Source: Pseudomonas aegrilactucae
GTDB lineage: Bacteria > Pseudomonadota > Gammaproteobacteria > Pseudomonadales > Pseudomonadaceae
Assembly (NCBI RefSeq): GCF_019168305.1
Contig: NZ_JAHTBI010000067.1
Location: 1 to 60,031 of the forward strand
Direction of reading: 5' to 3'
DNA: 60,031 nucleotides
Both the position numbers and the translations under genes were made by a program. This document shows, piece by piece, positions 14,470 through 23,125 of the stretch. Every line of letters starts with the position of its first letter. Position 1 is the stretch's first letter. The notes under the pieces are model-generated. The model searched no databases and was not told the origin of the DNA. It saw only the letters and a list, made by a program, of their open reading frames with translations.

Positions 14470-16116
14470 ATGCAGTCAGCCTATACCGTCCTCATCCTGT
14501 TGATGCTGGTCAGTGTCTCGAAACTGGTCGGGCGGGTGGTCCCGCTACCGTTGCCGCTGGTGCAGATCGCTGCCGGCGCGTTGCTGGCCTGGCCGACCCT
14601 GGGCCTGCACGTGGCACTGGACCCGGAGCTGTTCCTGTTTCTGTTCCTGCCGCCGCTGCTGTTCTCCGATGGCTGGCGCATGCCCAAGCGCGCGCTGTGG
14701 CGCCTGCGCGGGCCGATCCTGACCCTGGCGGTGGGGCTGGTGCTGTTCACCGTGGTCGGTGCCGGTTACTTCATCCACTGGATACTGCCCAGCGTTCCCT
14801 TGCCGGTGGCTTTTGCGCTGGCGGCGGTGCTGTCGCCCACCGATGCCGTGGCGGTGTCGGCAATCACTCAGGACCGCCTGCCCACGCCACTGATGCACAT
14901 GTTGCAGGGTGAGGCATTGATGAACGATGCGTCGGGCCTGGTGACGTTCAAGTTCGCCCTGGCAGCGGCCATCACCGGGGTGTTCTCGCTGACCGAGGCC
15001 AGCCTGACCTTCGTGCTGGTGGCCCTGGGCGGCCTGGCGATCGGCGTGGCGCTGAGCTGGCTGGTGGGGCGCGGGCGCATGTGGATGATCGCGCGCGGCT
15101 GGGACGACCCGGCCACCCATGTGGTGTTCATGCTGCTGTTGCCGTTTGCCGCGTATGTGCTGGCCGAGCGCCTTGGCGCTTCAGGCATTCTCTCGGCGGT
15201 GGCCGCTGGGATGATGCAGAGCTGGCTCGACCTGTTGCCGCGCCAGACCAGCACGCGACTGCTCAACCGCAGCGTGTGGTCGCTGCTGGAGTTCGCCTTC
15301 AACGGCCTGATCTTCCTGCTGCTGGGCCTGCAGTTGCCGGACATCATCAAGGCGGTGACCAGTCATGAGGTCTCGCTGTGGCCGACCTTGTTCTACCGTT
15401 GTCTGGATGTGGTAGCGATCTTTCTGGTGTTGCTGGCGCTGCGGTTCATCTGGGTGCAGAGCATCTGGCGGCTGATCGGGGTGATCCGGCGCTGGCGCGG
15501 CAAGGAAGACCTGGTGCTGGTGCCCAACGCACGGTCTTGCTGGCTGCTGACCGTGGGCGGCGTGCGCGGGGCGGTGACCCTGGCGGGCGTGATGTCGGTG
15601 CCGCTGCTGATCGGCGCCGGCCAGGCGTTTCCCGAGCGCGACCTGCTGATCTTCATTGCGGCGGGGGTGATCCTGCTGTCGCTGGTATCGGCCTGTATCG
15701 CGTTGCCGTTGCTGCTGCGCGGGGTGCAGAAGAGCCCGGACGACGCAGTGCTGCACGAGGCCCAGGAGGCCTGGCGGCGCACGGCCGAGGCGGCGATCCA
15801 TGCGCTGGAGGCCGAGGAACTGGTGGAGCCGGGGGCGCCACAGGATGCAGCCCAGGCGGCATTGGCCGCGGAATTGAAGGCACGCCTGATGGCCGAATAC
15901 CGGCAGCAGTTGGACGCCTTCAACGACAGTGCCGAGGCCCAGGCGCTGGCGGCGCAGATGGATCAGCTGGAGCGGCGCCTGCGCCTGCGTGCGCTGCGGG
16001 CGCAGCGCCTGGAATTGTACAAGCTGCACCGTCAGCACCAGATCGGCGATGACGTGGTGCGTCAGGTGCTGGGCGAGCTGGACATGAGCGAGGCCAACCT
16101 GGGCCCGGTCAGGTAA
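14470..16116 (+). CDS. CPA1-family Na+/H+ antiporter
   Basis: This 548-residue inner-membrane protein probably exchanges Na+ (or K+) for H+. About twelve hydrophobic segments span residues 1 to about 420. Family motifs are visible: LSPTDAVAVSAI, the ion-site NDASGLVTFKFA (Asn-Asp pair), and GGVRGAVTLAGVMSVP. The last about 130 residues are a charged, partly coiled cytoplasmic tail (AEDVQEAW…-type helices rich in Glu, Ala and Arg). AAGGAAA precedes the ATG. It stands alone between pncA and the metalloprotease gene and ends at a strong GC hairpin. The cation specificity cannot be read from sequence. Confidence 0.92.
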   Translation: MQSAYTVLILLMLVSVSKLVGRVVPLPLPLVQIAAGALLAWPTLGLHVALDPELFLFLFLPPLLFSDGWRMPKRALWRLRGPILTLAVGLVLFTVVGAGYFIHWILPSVPLPVAFALAAVLSPTDAVAVSAITQDRLPTPLMHMLQGEALMNDASGLVTFKFALAAAITGVFSLTEASLTFVLVALGGLAIGVALSWLVGRGRMWMIARGWDDPATHVVFMLLLPFAAYVLAERLGASGILSAVAAGMMQSWLDLLPRQTSTRLLNRSVWSLLEFAFNGLIFLLLGLQLPDIIKAVTSHEVSLWPTLFYRCLDVVAIFLVLLALRFIWVQSIWRLIGVIRRWRGKEDLVLVPNARSCWLLTVGGVRGAVTLAGVMSVPLLIGAGQAFPERDLLIFIAAGVILLSLVSACIALPLLLRGVQKSPDDAVLHEAQEAWRRTAEAAIHALEAEELVEPGAPQDAAQAALAAELKARLMAEYRQQLDAFNDSAEAQALAAQMDQLERRLRLRALRAQRLELYKLHRQHQIGDDVVRQVLGELDMSEANLGPVR

Positions 16117-16121
16117 ACCGT

Positions 16122-16142
16122 CGGGGCCGCGTGGCGGCCCCG
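16122..16142 (+). terminator. GC hairpin after the antiporter gene
   Basis: CGGGGCCGC, loop GTG, GCGGCCCCG forms a perfect 9-bp stem 5 nt past the antiporter stop codon. It lacks a T-rich tail (TCGTATCC follows), so it is a likely but not textbook terminator; it sits between convergent genes. Confidence 0.6.
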
Positions 16143-16210
16143 TCGTATCCCATGAGTGGCGTGGCCCGGTGGCTGGAGGATCTGCACCGGCGTGAGGTCG
16201 GTTCGCCTGG

Positions 16211-16960
16211 TCAGTCGTGCGGGTAGGCCAGGCGCATGAATTCGCAGTCTTTCTCGCTGAGTGCGTTGTTGATTCCGCATTCCCAGTCGCCGACCGTGAA
16301 CCGCTGCTCGACGGGGTAGTGCATTACCGAGCTGGTGTCATAGTCGGTTTTGATCAGCCCGACGTCCTCGCGTTTATCAAGAAAATTGCTGCGCACGTCT
16401 TGCTCGGTGGTGCTCCACTCGGCCATGTAGGTACTGATAACCATGGCTTCGTCCCAGGGGATGTCGGCGTCAGGGTGCAGGTGCTCGTGGTCGGCACCGA
16501 ACACGTGACCGAACTCGTGCAGCGCGTTGTATTGGTACAGTTCGTGTTCACTGGTCAGGCCAAGGCTCACGTTCGGGAGGTTGGCGTGTTCAGGGCTCAG
16601 GGCATCGGTGCCGCAGGCCGCCCAGCTGTAATAGGCTCCCGGATTCGTCGCCACCCGCAGGTCGGCCTGCATGTCGTCATCGTCCACCAGCTCCAGGTTC
16701 AGGTTGGCGTTGGACAGATCGATCCATTGGCGAGCCAAGGCATAGAAGTCCGACTTCAGTGACGGGGTTTTGACCTTCAGGAACGACACCGTCAGCGTAC
16801 GCCCTGGCAGCCAGAGCTTGCCAGTGGCGCCCAGTGAGCGCTTGCGACGACCACCACTGCCTGTGCTGCCGGCGTTGCGAGGGTTTTCAGTGACTGCCAG
16901 CTCGTAGGATGCGTGCGGGTCGATTGCGATGGCTGGTCGGGGAAGGTAGAGGCTGAACAT
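16211..16960 (-). CDS. Astacin-like (metzincin) zinc metallopeptidase, orphan
   Basis: This 249-residue protein carries the full metzincin zinc site HEFGHVFGADH (ligands His148, His152, His158; general base Glu149; Gly155 turn) and a Met-turn SVMHY with Met213 and the astacin-type Tyr215. Upstream, residues 31-46 form a Gly/Ser/Arg-rich stretch ending in RRKRS that resembles a pro-segment boundary. Three cysteines (116, 228, 239) could form one disulfide. No Sec signal peptide is evident at the N-terminus MFSLYLPRPAIAID, nor RTX repeats, so the route to any substrate is unknown. AGGAG precedes ATG 16960, which I prefer to the longer frame starting at 17005. It stands alone in the yffB-dapC slot. 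Substrate and role are unknown. Confidence 0.85.
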   Translation of the reverse strand: MFSLYLPRPAIAIDPHASYELAVTENPRNAGSTGSGGRRKRSLGATGKLWLPGRTLTVSFLKVKTPSLKSDFYALARQWIDLSNANLNLELVDDDDMQADLRVATNPGAYYSWAACGTDALSPEHANLPNVSLGLTSEHELYQYNALHEFGHVFGADHEHLHPDADIPWDEAMVISTYMAEWSTTEQDVRSNFLDKREDVGLIKTDYDTSSVMHYPVEQRFTVGDWECGINNALSEKDCEFMRLAYPHD

Positions 16961-17044
16961 GCGAAACTCCTTTGGTTGGAAGCCTGGAGTCTGCGGGTGG
17001 GGCACTGCGTGCGGGCGGTAGTTATGTAGTGCTGGCCGGCCTGA

Positions 17045-17067
17045 GGCTGCCCCTTTGCAAGGCAGCC
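17045..17067 (-). terminator. Candidate hairpin downstream of dapC
   Basis: GGCTGCC (17045-17051) pairs with GGCAGCC (17061-17067) across a 9-nt loop, 66 nt past the dapC stop in the 172-nt gap before the metalloprotease start. No T-tract follows on the minus strand. I see no other gene or RNA in this gap. Confidence 0.4.
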
Positions 17068-17132
17068 CCAGGTCTGGAGGTGTGGGTGTGACAGCGCTGC
17101 GAGTCTATCCGCTGGCTGTCTGGGCGCTGGCC

Positions 17133-18326
17133 TCAGCCTTCGACGAATGCACGGATGCGCTGCGCCGCTTCGACACATTCGGCCAGCGGTGCAACCAGTG
17201 CCAGGCGCACGCGCCCGGCCCCCGGATTCACACCGTCGACTTCACGTGACAGGTAGGAGCCCGGCACCACGGTCACGTGCTGCTGCTCGAACAGGTCGCG
17301 GCAGAACTGTGCATCGTCACCCTTCACCTTGGGCCACAGGTAGAAACCGCCGTCAGGCTTTTGCACGTCCAGCACCGGCCCGAGGATCTCCAGCACGGCG
17401 TCGAATTTCTCGCGATACAGGTCGCGGTTCTGCAGCACGTGGGCTTCGTCGTTCCAGGCCGCGATGCTCGCCAGCTGGGTCTGCACGGGCATGGCGCAGC
17501 CATGGTAGGTGCGGTACAGCAGGAACGCCTTGAGCACATCGGCGTCACCGGCCACGAAGCCCGAGCGCAGGCCCGGCAGGTTGGAGCGCTTGGACAAACT
17601 ATGGAACACCACGCAGCGCTTGAAGTCGCTGCGGCCCAGTTCGACGCAGGCACTGAGCAGGCCGGGCGGCGGGGTTTGCTCGTCGAAGTACAGCTCGCTG
17701 TAGCACTCGTCGGCCGCAATCACGAAATCGTGTTGGTCGGCCAGGGCGATGAGTTTTTTCAAAGTGTCCAGCGGCACCAGCGCGCCGGTCGGGTTGCCTG
17801 GCGAGCACAGGAACAGGATCTGGCAGCGCTGCCAGATCTGGGCCGGCACCGCGTCGAAGTCCGGGTTGAAGCCGTTGCTGTCCAGGCACGGCAGGTAGTG
17901 CGGCTGGGCGCCGGCCAGAAACGCTGCGCCCTCGTAGATCTGGTAGAACGGGTTGGGGCTGACGATCAGTGCGTCTTCAGCGCGATTGACCACGGCCTGG
18001 GTAAAGGCGAACAGCGCTTCGCGGGTGCCATTGACCGGCAGCACATGGCGCGCGGCGTCGAGCCAGCCGCCTGGTACGCCAAAACGCCGCTCGCACCAGT
18101 GCGCGATGCTCTCGCGCAGCGCGGGCAGGCCCAGGGTGGTCGGGTACACCGCCATCTTGTCGAGGTTGTCGGCCAGCGCCTTGGCCACGAACGCCGGCGA
18201 GGCGTGCTTGGGCTCGCCGATCGACAGGGCGATGGCGCGCTTGTCCGCGGCCGGCGTCACGCTACCCAGCAGGGCACGCAGTTTCTCGAACGGGTAGGGC
18301 TGGAGCTGGTTCAAAGCGTTGTTCAT
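17133..18326 (-). CDS. dapC: Succinyldiaminopimelate transaminase DapC
   Basis: DapC transfers the amino group of glutamate to N-succinyl-2-amino-6-ketopimelate, forming N-succinyl-L,L-diaminopimelate, the step between DapD and DapE. The 397-residue class I/II PLP aminotransferase shows the PLP lysine in HSLSKRSNLPGLRSG, the Asn/Asp/Tyr cofactor sites in CSPGNPTGA and AADECYSELYF, and a conserved arginine in RVRLALV near the C-terminus. The Pseudomonas-type DapC next to glnD has the same N-terminus NQLQPYPFEKL as I recall. It follows glnD with a 23-nt gap and is probably co-transcribed with it. Confidence 0.94.
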   Translation of the reverse strand: MNNALNQLQPYPFEKLRALLGSVTPAADKRAIALSIGEPKHASPAFVAKALADNLDKMAVYPTTLGLPALRESIAHWCERRFGVPGGWLDAARHVLPVNGTREALFAFTQAVVNRAEDALIVSPNPFYQIYEGAAFLAGAQPHYLPCLDSNGFNPDFDAVPAQIWQRCQILFLCSPGNPTGALVPLDTLKKLIALADQHDFVIAADECYSELYFDEQTPPPGLLSACVELGRSDFKRCVVFHSLSKRSNLPGLRSGFVAGDADVLKAFLLYRTYHGCAMPVQTQLASIAAWNDEAHVLQNRDLYREKFDAVLEILGPVLDVQKPDGGFYLWPKVKGDDAQFCRDLFEQQHVTVVPGSYLSREVDGVNPGAGRVRLALVAPLAECVEAAQRIRAFVEG

Positions 18327-18349
18327 TGGCGCTGGGTCTCGTCAATCGT

Positions 18350-21052
18350 TCAAAGGGTGAGGCGGGTCATCTCGACGCCGCTGGCCTGGTCGACGCGCAA
18401 TTGCTCGACGATCGCGGCCTGCAGGCGACGGCACAGTTCGGGGTCGGACAGCGGCTGGTTGTCGGCGTCGGTGATGAAGAACACGTCTTCCACCCGTTCG
18501 CCCAGGGTCGCGATCTTGGCGTTCTGCAGCGACAGGTCGAACTCCAGGAAGATCTTGCCGATACGCGCCAGCAGGCCCGGTCGATCGGGGGCGCTGAGCT
18601 CCAGGATGGTCACCGGGCGGTGCGCATCGTTGAGGATGGTCACCTGCGGCGCGAAGGTGAAGTGCTTGAGCTGGCGCGGTACCCGGCGCTGGATGATGGT
18701 CGGGTAGTCGTCGGGGTTGCGCAGCGCCTCGGTCAGGCCCTCGCGGATCTGCTTGATGCGCTGGGGGTTGTCACCGATCGAGCCGCCATCATTGTCGAGC
18801 ACGATATAGGTGTCGAGGGTGAACTGGCTGCTGGAGGTGATGATGCGTGCATCGTGGATGTTCAGGTTGAGCTGGTCCATCGCGGCCACGGTCACGGCGA
18901 AGAAATCGTGCTGGTCGGGGGCATAGATGAAGATCTGCGTGCCGCCCTCGAATTCGCGCTGGGTGGTCTCCTTGATCAGCACCAGCGGGCCGCCATCGGC
19001 GGGCTGCTGCAGGATCGCGTCGGAGTGCCAGGCAACGTCCGCGGCGGTGTGGCGCAGGAAATAGTCATCGCCCAGTTGCGACCACAGCTGTTCGACGTCG
19101 TCCGGGTCGGTGCCCTCGCGCACCAGGATGTCGAGTGCGGCGCTCTGGGTCTGGCGGATCTGCTCTTCGCGCTCCAGCGGGTTTTCCAGGCCGCGGCGCA
19201 GCGCGCGCTTGGTCTCGGTGTAGAGTTGGCGCAGCAGGCTGGCACGCCAGGAGTTCCACAGGCTCGGGTTGGTTGCGTTGATATCGGCCACGGTGAGCAC
19301 GTAGAGGTAGTCCAGGTGCACCAGGTCGCCCACCAACTGGGCGAAGTCATGGATCACCTGCGGGTCGGACAGGTCCTTGCGCTGGGCGGTGGTCGACATC
19401 ACCAGGTGGTTCTGCACCAGCCACACGATCAGCCGGCTGTCCCAGGCCGGCAGTTGATGCCGGTCGCAGAACACCTGCGCATCGACCGCGCCCAGTTCAG
19501 AGTGATCGCCCTGGCGGCCCTTGCCGATGTCGTGGTACAGGCCGGCCAGGTAGATCAGCTCGGGCTTGGGCAGGCGGCCCATGAGCTTGCTGGCCAGCGG
19601 GAATTTCTCCGACACCGGGGTGTACTGCAGTTTGCGCAGGTGCTTGATCAGGTTCAGGGTGTGCGCATCGACCGTATAGATGTGGAACAGGTCGTGCTGC
19701 ATCTGCCCGATGATCAGGCCGAACTCCGGCAGGTAGCGCCCCAGGATGCCGTAGCGGTTCATGCGACGCAGGTTGCGATGGATGCCGATCTCGCACTTGA
19801 ACAGCTCGATGAACAGGCTGGTGTTGCGAATGTCGTTGCGAAACGCTTCGTCGATCAGGTGCCGGTGCTCGCGCAGCAGGCGGATGGTATCGGCGCGCAC
19901 CCCCTTGATCTCCGGATGCTGGGCCATCAGCACGAAGATCTCCAGCATCGCGAACGGGGTGCGCTTGAACACGTTGCTGCGCACCGCCTCGATGTAACCG
20001 TCATGCAGCTGGAAGCGCGGGTTCAGCGGTTGCGTGCTGCTGGAGCTGTCATCGGCGAGGATCACTTCCTCGAAGTGCTGGATGATCAGGTCACTGAGCT
20101 CGGCAATGCTCATCACCACCCGGTAGTACTGCTGCATGAACTGTTCGATGGCGCGCTTGGGGTTCTCGTCGGCAAAGCCCAGCAGCGCGGCGATGCTGCG
20201 CTGGTGGTCGAACAGCAAGCGGTCTTCGGCACGCCCGGCCAGCATGTGCAGGGCGTAGCGCACCTTCCACAGGAATTCCTGGGACGAGGCCAGCAGGTTG
20301 TTTTCGCTCTCGAGCAGAAAGCCTTCGCCGGCCAGCGCGTGCAGGTTGAGCGTGCCGTACTGGCGGCGGGCCACCCACAGCACGGTCTGGATGTCGCGCA
20401 GGCCGCCCGGCGAGCCCTTGACGTTGGGCTCCAGGTTGTATTCGGTGTCGTTGTACTTGTGGTGCCGGGCCTTCTGCTCGGCGCGCTTGGCCAGGAAGAA
20501 TTCCTTGCTTGGCCACATGTGGGCAGTGCTGGTGACCTCGAGCATGCGCTGGCGCAGGCGCTCGGGGCCGCAAATGGTGCGACTTTCCATCAGGTTGGTG
20601 ACAACCGTGAGGTCGGCCCGCGCCTGCTCGGCGCATTCATCTACCGAGCGCACGCTCTGGCCGACTTCCAGGCCGATGTCCCAGAGCAGGGTCAGGAAAC
20701 GCTCGATGGAGTCGCGAAACACCTCGTGGTCGGCGCTGTCGAGCAGGATCAGCAGGTCGATGTCGGAGTAGGGGTGCAGTTCGCCGCGCCCGTAGCCGCC
20801 GACCGCGATCAGGGCGATATCGGCCTCGTCGCTCCAGTCGAACTGATGCCAGGCCTGGTGCAGGATGTTGTCGACGAACCAGGCGCGGTCCTCGATCAGC
20901 CGGCGGATCTCGCGGCCGCTGCGAAAGCGCCCGTCGAGCACCTCGCCGGCCTGGCGGATGGCTTTCTTGAAGGCCGCGATAGGGCTGGCCTTGAGAGCCA
21001 GTTCCGCCTGGAACTGGCCGCGGTCGAACAGCTCGGGATCCACCTGGGGCAT
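18350..21052 (-). CDS. glnD: Protein-PII uridylyltransferase/uridylyl-removing enzyme GlnD
   Basis: GlnD senses glutamine and adds or removes UMP on PII, controlling nitrogen assimilation. The 900-residue protein has, in order, a nucleotidyltransferase domain (GGYGRGELHPYSDIDL, metal residues Asp97 and Asp99), a GlnD-specific linker, an HD phosphohydrolase domain (LYHDIGKGRQGDHSELGA) and two C-terminal ACT domains (one around DQHDFFAVTVAAMDQLNLNI, the other at SAPDRPGLLARIGKIF). All catalytic motifs look intact. It lies between map (21-nt gap) and dapC on the same strand; the map-glnD arrangement is conserved across gammaproteobacteria. Confidence 0.97.
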   Translation of the reverse strand: MPQVDPELFDRGQFQAELALKASPIAAFKKAIRQAGEVLDGRFRSGREIRRLIEDRAWFVDNILHQAWHQFDWSDEADIALIAVGGYGRGELHPYSDIDLLILLDSADHEVFRDSIERFLTLLWDIGLEVGQSVRSVDECAEQARADLTVVTNLMESRTICGPERLRQRMLEVTSTAHMWPSKEFFLAKRAEQKARHHKYNDTEYNLEPNVKGSPGGLRDIQTVLWVARRQYGTLNLHALAGEGFLLESENNLLASSQEFLWKVRYALHMLAGRAEDRLLFDHQRSIAALLGFADENPKRAIEQFMQQYYRVVMSIAELSDLIIQHFEEVILADDSSSSTQPLNPRFQLHDGYIEAVRSNVFKRTPFAMLEIFVLMAQHPEIKGVRADTIRLLREHRHLIDEAFRNDIRNTSLFIELFKCEIGIHRNLRRMNRYGILGRYLPEFGLIIGQMQHDLFHIYTVDAHTLNLIKHLRKLQYTPVSEKFPLASKLMGRLPKPELIYLAGLYHDIGKGRQGDHSELGAVDAQVFCDRHQLPAWDSRLIVWLVQNHLVMSTTAQRKDLSDPQVIHDFAQLVGDLVHLDYLYVLTVADINATNPSLWNSWRASLLRQLYTETKRALRRGLENPLEREEQIRQTQSAALDILVREGTDPDDVEQLWSQLGDDYFLRHTAADVAWHSDAILQQPADGGPLVLIKETTQREFEGGTQIFIYAPDQHDFFAVTVAAMDQLNLNIHDARIITSSSQFTLDTYIVLDNDGGSIGDNPQRIKQIREGLTEALRNPDDYPTIIQRRVPRQLKHFTFAPQVTILNDAHRPVTILELSAPDRPGLLARIGKIFLEFDLSLQNAKIATLGERVEDVFFITDADNQPLSDPELCRRLQAAIVEQLRVDQASGVEMTRLTL

Positions 21053-21072
21053 CGATTAGCGTTCCTGTCGGG

Positions 21073-21855
21073 TCAGGCCGAAGTGCGAGGGATGGTGTCG
21101 TCTTTGCGCAGGGTGAAGATCTCGTAGCCGCTGGCAGTGACCACCAGGGTGTGTTCCCACTGTGCCGAGAGCTTGCGGTCCTTGGTGATGGCAGTCCAGC
21201 CGTCGCCCAGTACCTTGGTGTCGGCCTTGCCCTGGTTGATCATCGGCTCGATGGTGAAGGTCATGCCTTCCTTGAGTTCCATGCCGGTGCCGGCGCGGCC
21301 GTAGTGCAGGATCTGCGGCTCTTCGTGGAACACCTTGCCGATGCCGTGGCCGCAGAACTCGCGCACCACCGAAAAGCCGTTCTTTTCGGCATGCTTCTGG
21401 ATCACTTCGCCGATGTCGCCCAGGCGGCAGCCCGGCTTGACCAGCTCGATGGCCTTGTACATGCATTCCTGGGTGACCTGCGACAGGCGCTCGGCCCAGA
21501 CCGGCACGTTGCCGACGTGGAACATGCGGCTGGTGTCGCCGTGGTAGCCGTCCTTGATCACGGTCACGTCGATGTTCAGGGTGTCGCCATCCTTGAGCGG
21601 CTTGTCGCCGGGGATGCCGTGGCACACCACGTGGTTGACCGAGGTGCAGATCGACTTGGGGAAGCCCTTGTAGTTGAGCGGCGCCGGGATCGCGCCCTGC
21701 ACGTTGACGATATAGTCGTGGCACAGGCGGTCGAGGGTTTCGGTGGTCACGCCGGGTTTGACGTGCTCTTCGATCATCTCCAGGACTTCAGCGGCCAGGC
21801 GGCCGGCGACGCGCATCTTTTCGATGTCTTCGGCGGTTTTGATGTTGACGGTCAT
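21073..21855 (-). CDS. map: Methionine aminopeptidase type I
   Basis: Map removes the initiator methionine from nascent proteins. The 260-residue protein has the five metal ligands of the family: Asp96 (LNIDVTVI), Asp107 (YHGDTSRM), the histidine in GHGIGKVFHEEP, and the glutamates in FTIEPMINQG and QWEHTLVV. The additional cysteine-containing loop at TSVNHVVCHGIPGD is the usual substrate pocket. It is the first gene of map-glnD-dapC and is divergent from rpsB across a 336-nt region, the order found in most gammaproteobacteria. Confidence 0.97.
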   Translation of the reverse strand: MTVNIKTAEDIEKMRVAGRLAAEVLEMIEEHVKPGVTTETLDRLCHDYIVNVQGAIPAPLNYKGFPKSICTSVNHVVCHGIPGDKPLKDGDTLNIDVTVIKDGYHGDTSRMFHVGNVPVWAERLSQVTQECMYKAIELVKPGCRLGDIGEVIQKHAEKNGFSVVREFCGHGIGKVFHEEPQILHYGRAGTGMELKEGMTFTIEPMINQGKADTKVLGDGWTAITKDRKLSAQWEHTLVVTASGYEIFTLRKDDTIPRTSA

Positions 21856-22045
21856 TGCAGGCTCTCTACACGGCGCGCGCAGGCGCAGATAAACGGGAAA
21901 GTCGCGATTCTAGCAGAGCGCGGCGGCTGGCTGGGGCTTGGGCTGGCGGGCTTTGCCTCTTTTTATGTTCACGGGCCTGGGCCCCTCGCGCGCAAGTCTC
22001 TGGGCTCGATTGTTTTTTCCGGTTTCTCTCGGCCCACTTGTGTGG

Positions 22046-22190
22046 TATAAAATGCGCCGCTTTCGGGGATAGCCCCGTCAGCTCAAACCCACACACGTGT
22101 CGACACGATGGCCTGGGTGCTCCTGATTCTCGAATCCGGGGTTGGTCATTGGGATACGTGGAGGCCCAACCCGACTTATCAAGGAACTAT
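22046..22190 (+). promoter_or_regulatory. rpsB promoter (-10) and structured leader, possible t44-like RNA
   Basis: TATAAA at 22046-22051 is a good -10 box; the -35 is weak. The following about 130-nt leader carries at least two hairpins: CGGGG-ATAG-CCCCG at 22064-22077, and GGGTTGG (22139-22145) pairing with CCAACCC (22166-22172) just before the Shine-Dalgarno AAGGA at 22181. In enterobacteria the map-rpsB interval encodes the t44 (tff) leader RNA, and ribosomal protein S2 represses its own operon there; function here is inferred from position and structure. The remainder (21856-22045) shows only the map upstream region and no gene. Confidence 0.55.
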
Positions 22191-22191
22191 C

Positions 22192-22932
22192 ATGTCCCAA
22201 GTCAACATGCGCGATATGCTGAAGGCCGGTGTGCACTTCGGTCACCAAACCCGTTACTGGAATCCGAAAATGGGTAAATACATTTTCGGCGCGCGCAACA
22301 AGATTCACATCATCAACCTTGAAAAAACCCTGCCAATGTTCAACGAGGCACTGACCTTCGTAGAGCGTCTGGCCCAGGGCAAAAACAAGATTCTGTTCGT
22401 CGGCACCAAGCGTTCCGCTGGCAAGATCGTTGCTGAAGAAGCAGCACGTTGCGGTTCGCCGTACGTCGATCACCGCTGGTTGGGCGGCATGCTGACCAAC
22501 TACAAGACCATCCGTGCTTCGATCAAGCGTCTGCGCGACCTGGAAACCCAGGCCGAAGATGGTACTTTCACCAAGCTGACCAAGAAAGAAGCGCTGATGC
22601 GCAGCCGCGATCTGGAAAAACTGGATCGCAGCCTGGGTGGTATCAAGGACATGGGCGGCCTGCCTGATGCCCTGTTCGTGATCGACGTTGACCACGAGCG
22701 CATCGCTATCACCGAAGCCAACAAGCTGGGCATCCCGGTCATCGGCGTTGTCGATACCAACAGCAGCCCGGAAGGCGTTGACTACATCATCCCAGGCAAC
22801 GATGACGCCATTCGCGCCATCCAGCTGTACATGGGTTCGATGGCTGACGCCGTTATCCGTGGTCGCAACAATGTTGCCGGCGGCACCGAAGTGTTCGCAG
22901 AAGAAGCAGCTGCACCGGCTGCTGAAGCCTGA
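22192..22932 (+). CDS. rpsB: 30S ribosomal protein S2
   Basis: S2 joins the 30S subunit late in assembly and contacts S1. The 246-residue protein starts MSQVNMRDMLKAGVHFGHQTRYWNPKM, the S2 signature, and includes the second signature at PDALFVIDVDHERIAITEANKLGIPVIGVVDTN. I chose ATG 22192, 7 nt after AAGGA; the frame is open back to 22108 but that part is the structured leader. The C-terminus ends in an Ala/Glu-rich tail. It is followed by a terminator-like hairpin and then tsf, the standard pair. Confidence 0.98.
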   Translation: MSQVNMRDMLKAGVHFGHQTRYWNPKMGKYIFGARNKIHIINLEKTLPMFNEALTFVERLAQGKNKILFVGTKRSAGKIVAEEAARCGSPYVDHRWLGGMLTNYKTIRASIKRLRDLETQAEDGTFTKLTKKEALMRSRDLEKLDRSLGGIKDMGGLPDALFVIDVDHERIAITEANKLGIPVIGVVDTNSSPEGVDYIIPGNDDAIRAIQLYMGSMADAVIRGRNNVAGGTEVFAEEAAAPAAEA

Positions 22933-22961
22933 GTAACTGACGCTTAGCGTCGACTCGGCAC

Positions 22962-22990
22962 GCAAAAAGGGGGCTTGGCCCCCTTTTTGC
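22962..22990 (+). terminator. Strong hairpin between rpsB and tsf
   Basis: GCAAAAAGGGGGC, loop TTG, GCCCCCTTTTTGC makes a 13-bp stem whose 3' arm ends in a run of five T. It lies 29 nt past the rpsB stop. Because tsf (23126) is normally co-transcribed with rpsB, this is more likely a partial terminator that sets the S2:EF-Ts ratio than a full stop. Confidence 0.85.
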
Positions 22991-23125
22991 CACCTTGAAA
23001 TCCTCTTGTCAGCGTCGCCGTTGCATCATTGCTGACTGCATGTGCTCTGGCAGTGGATTTCCAGAATTGAACGCCCGTCAAGTATCGGGTGGAATGGTTG
23101 AAAACCTATCCAAGAGGAATTTGAA

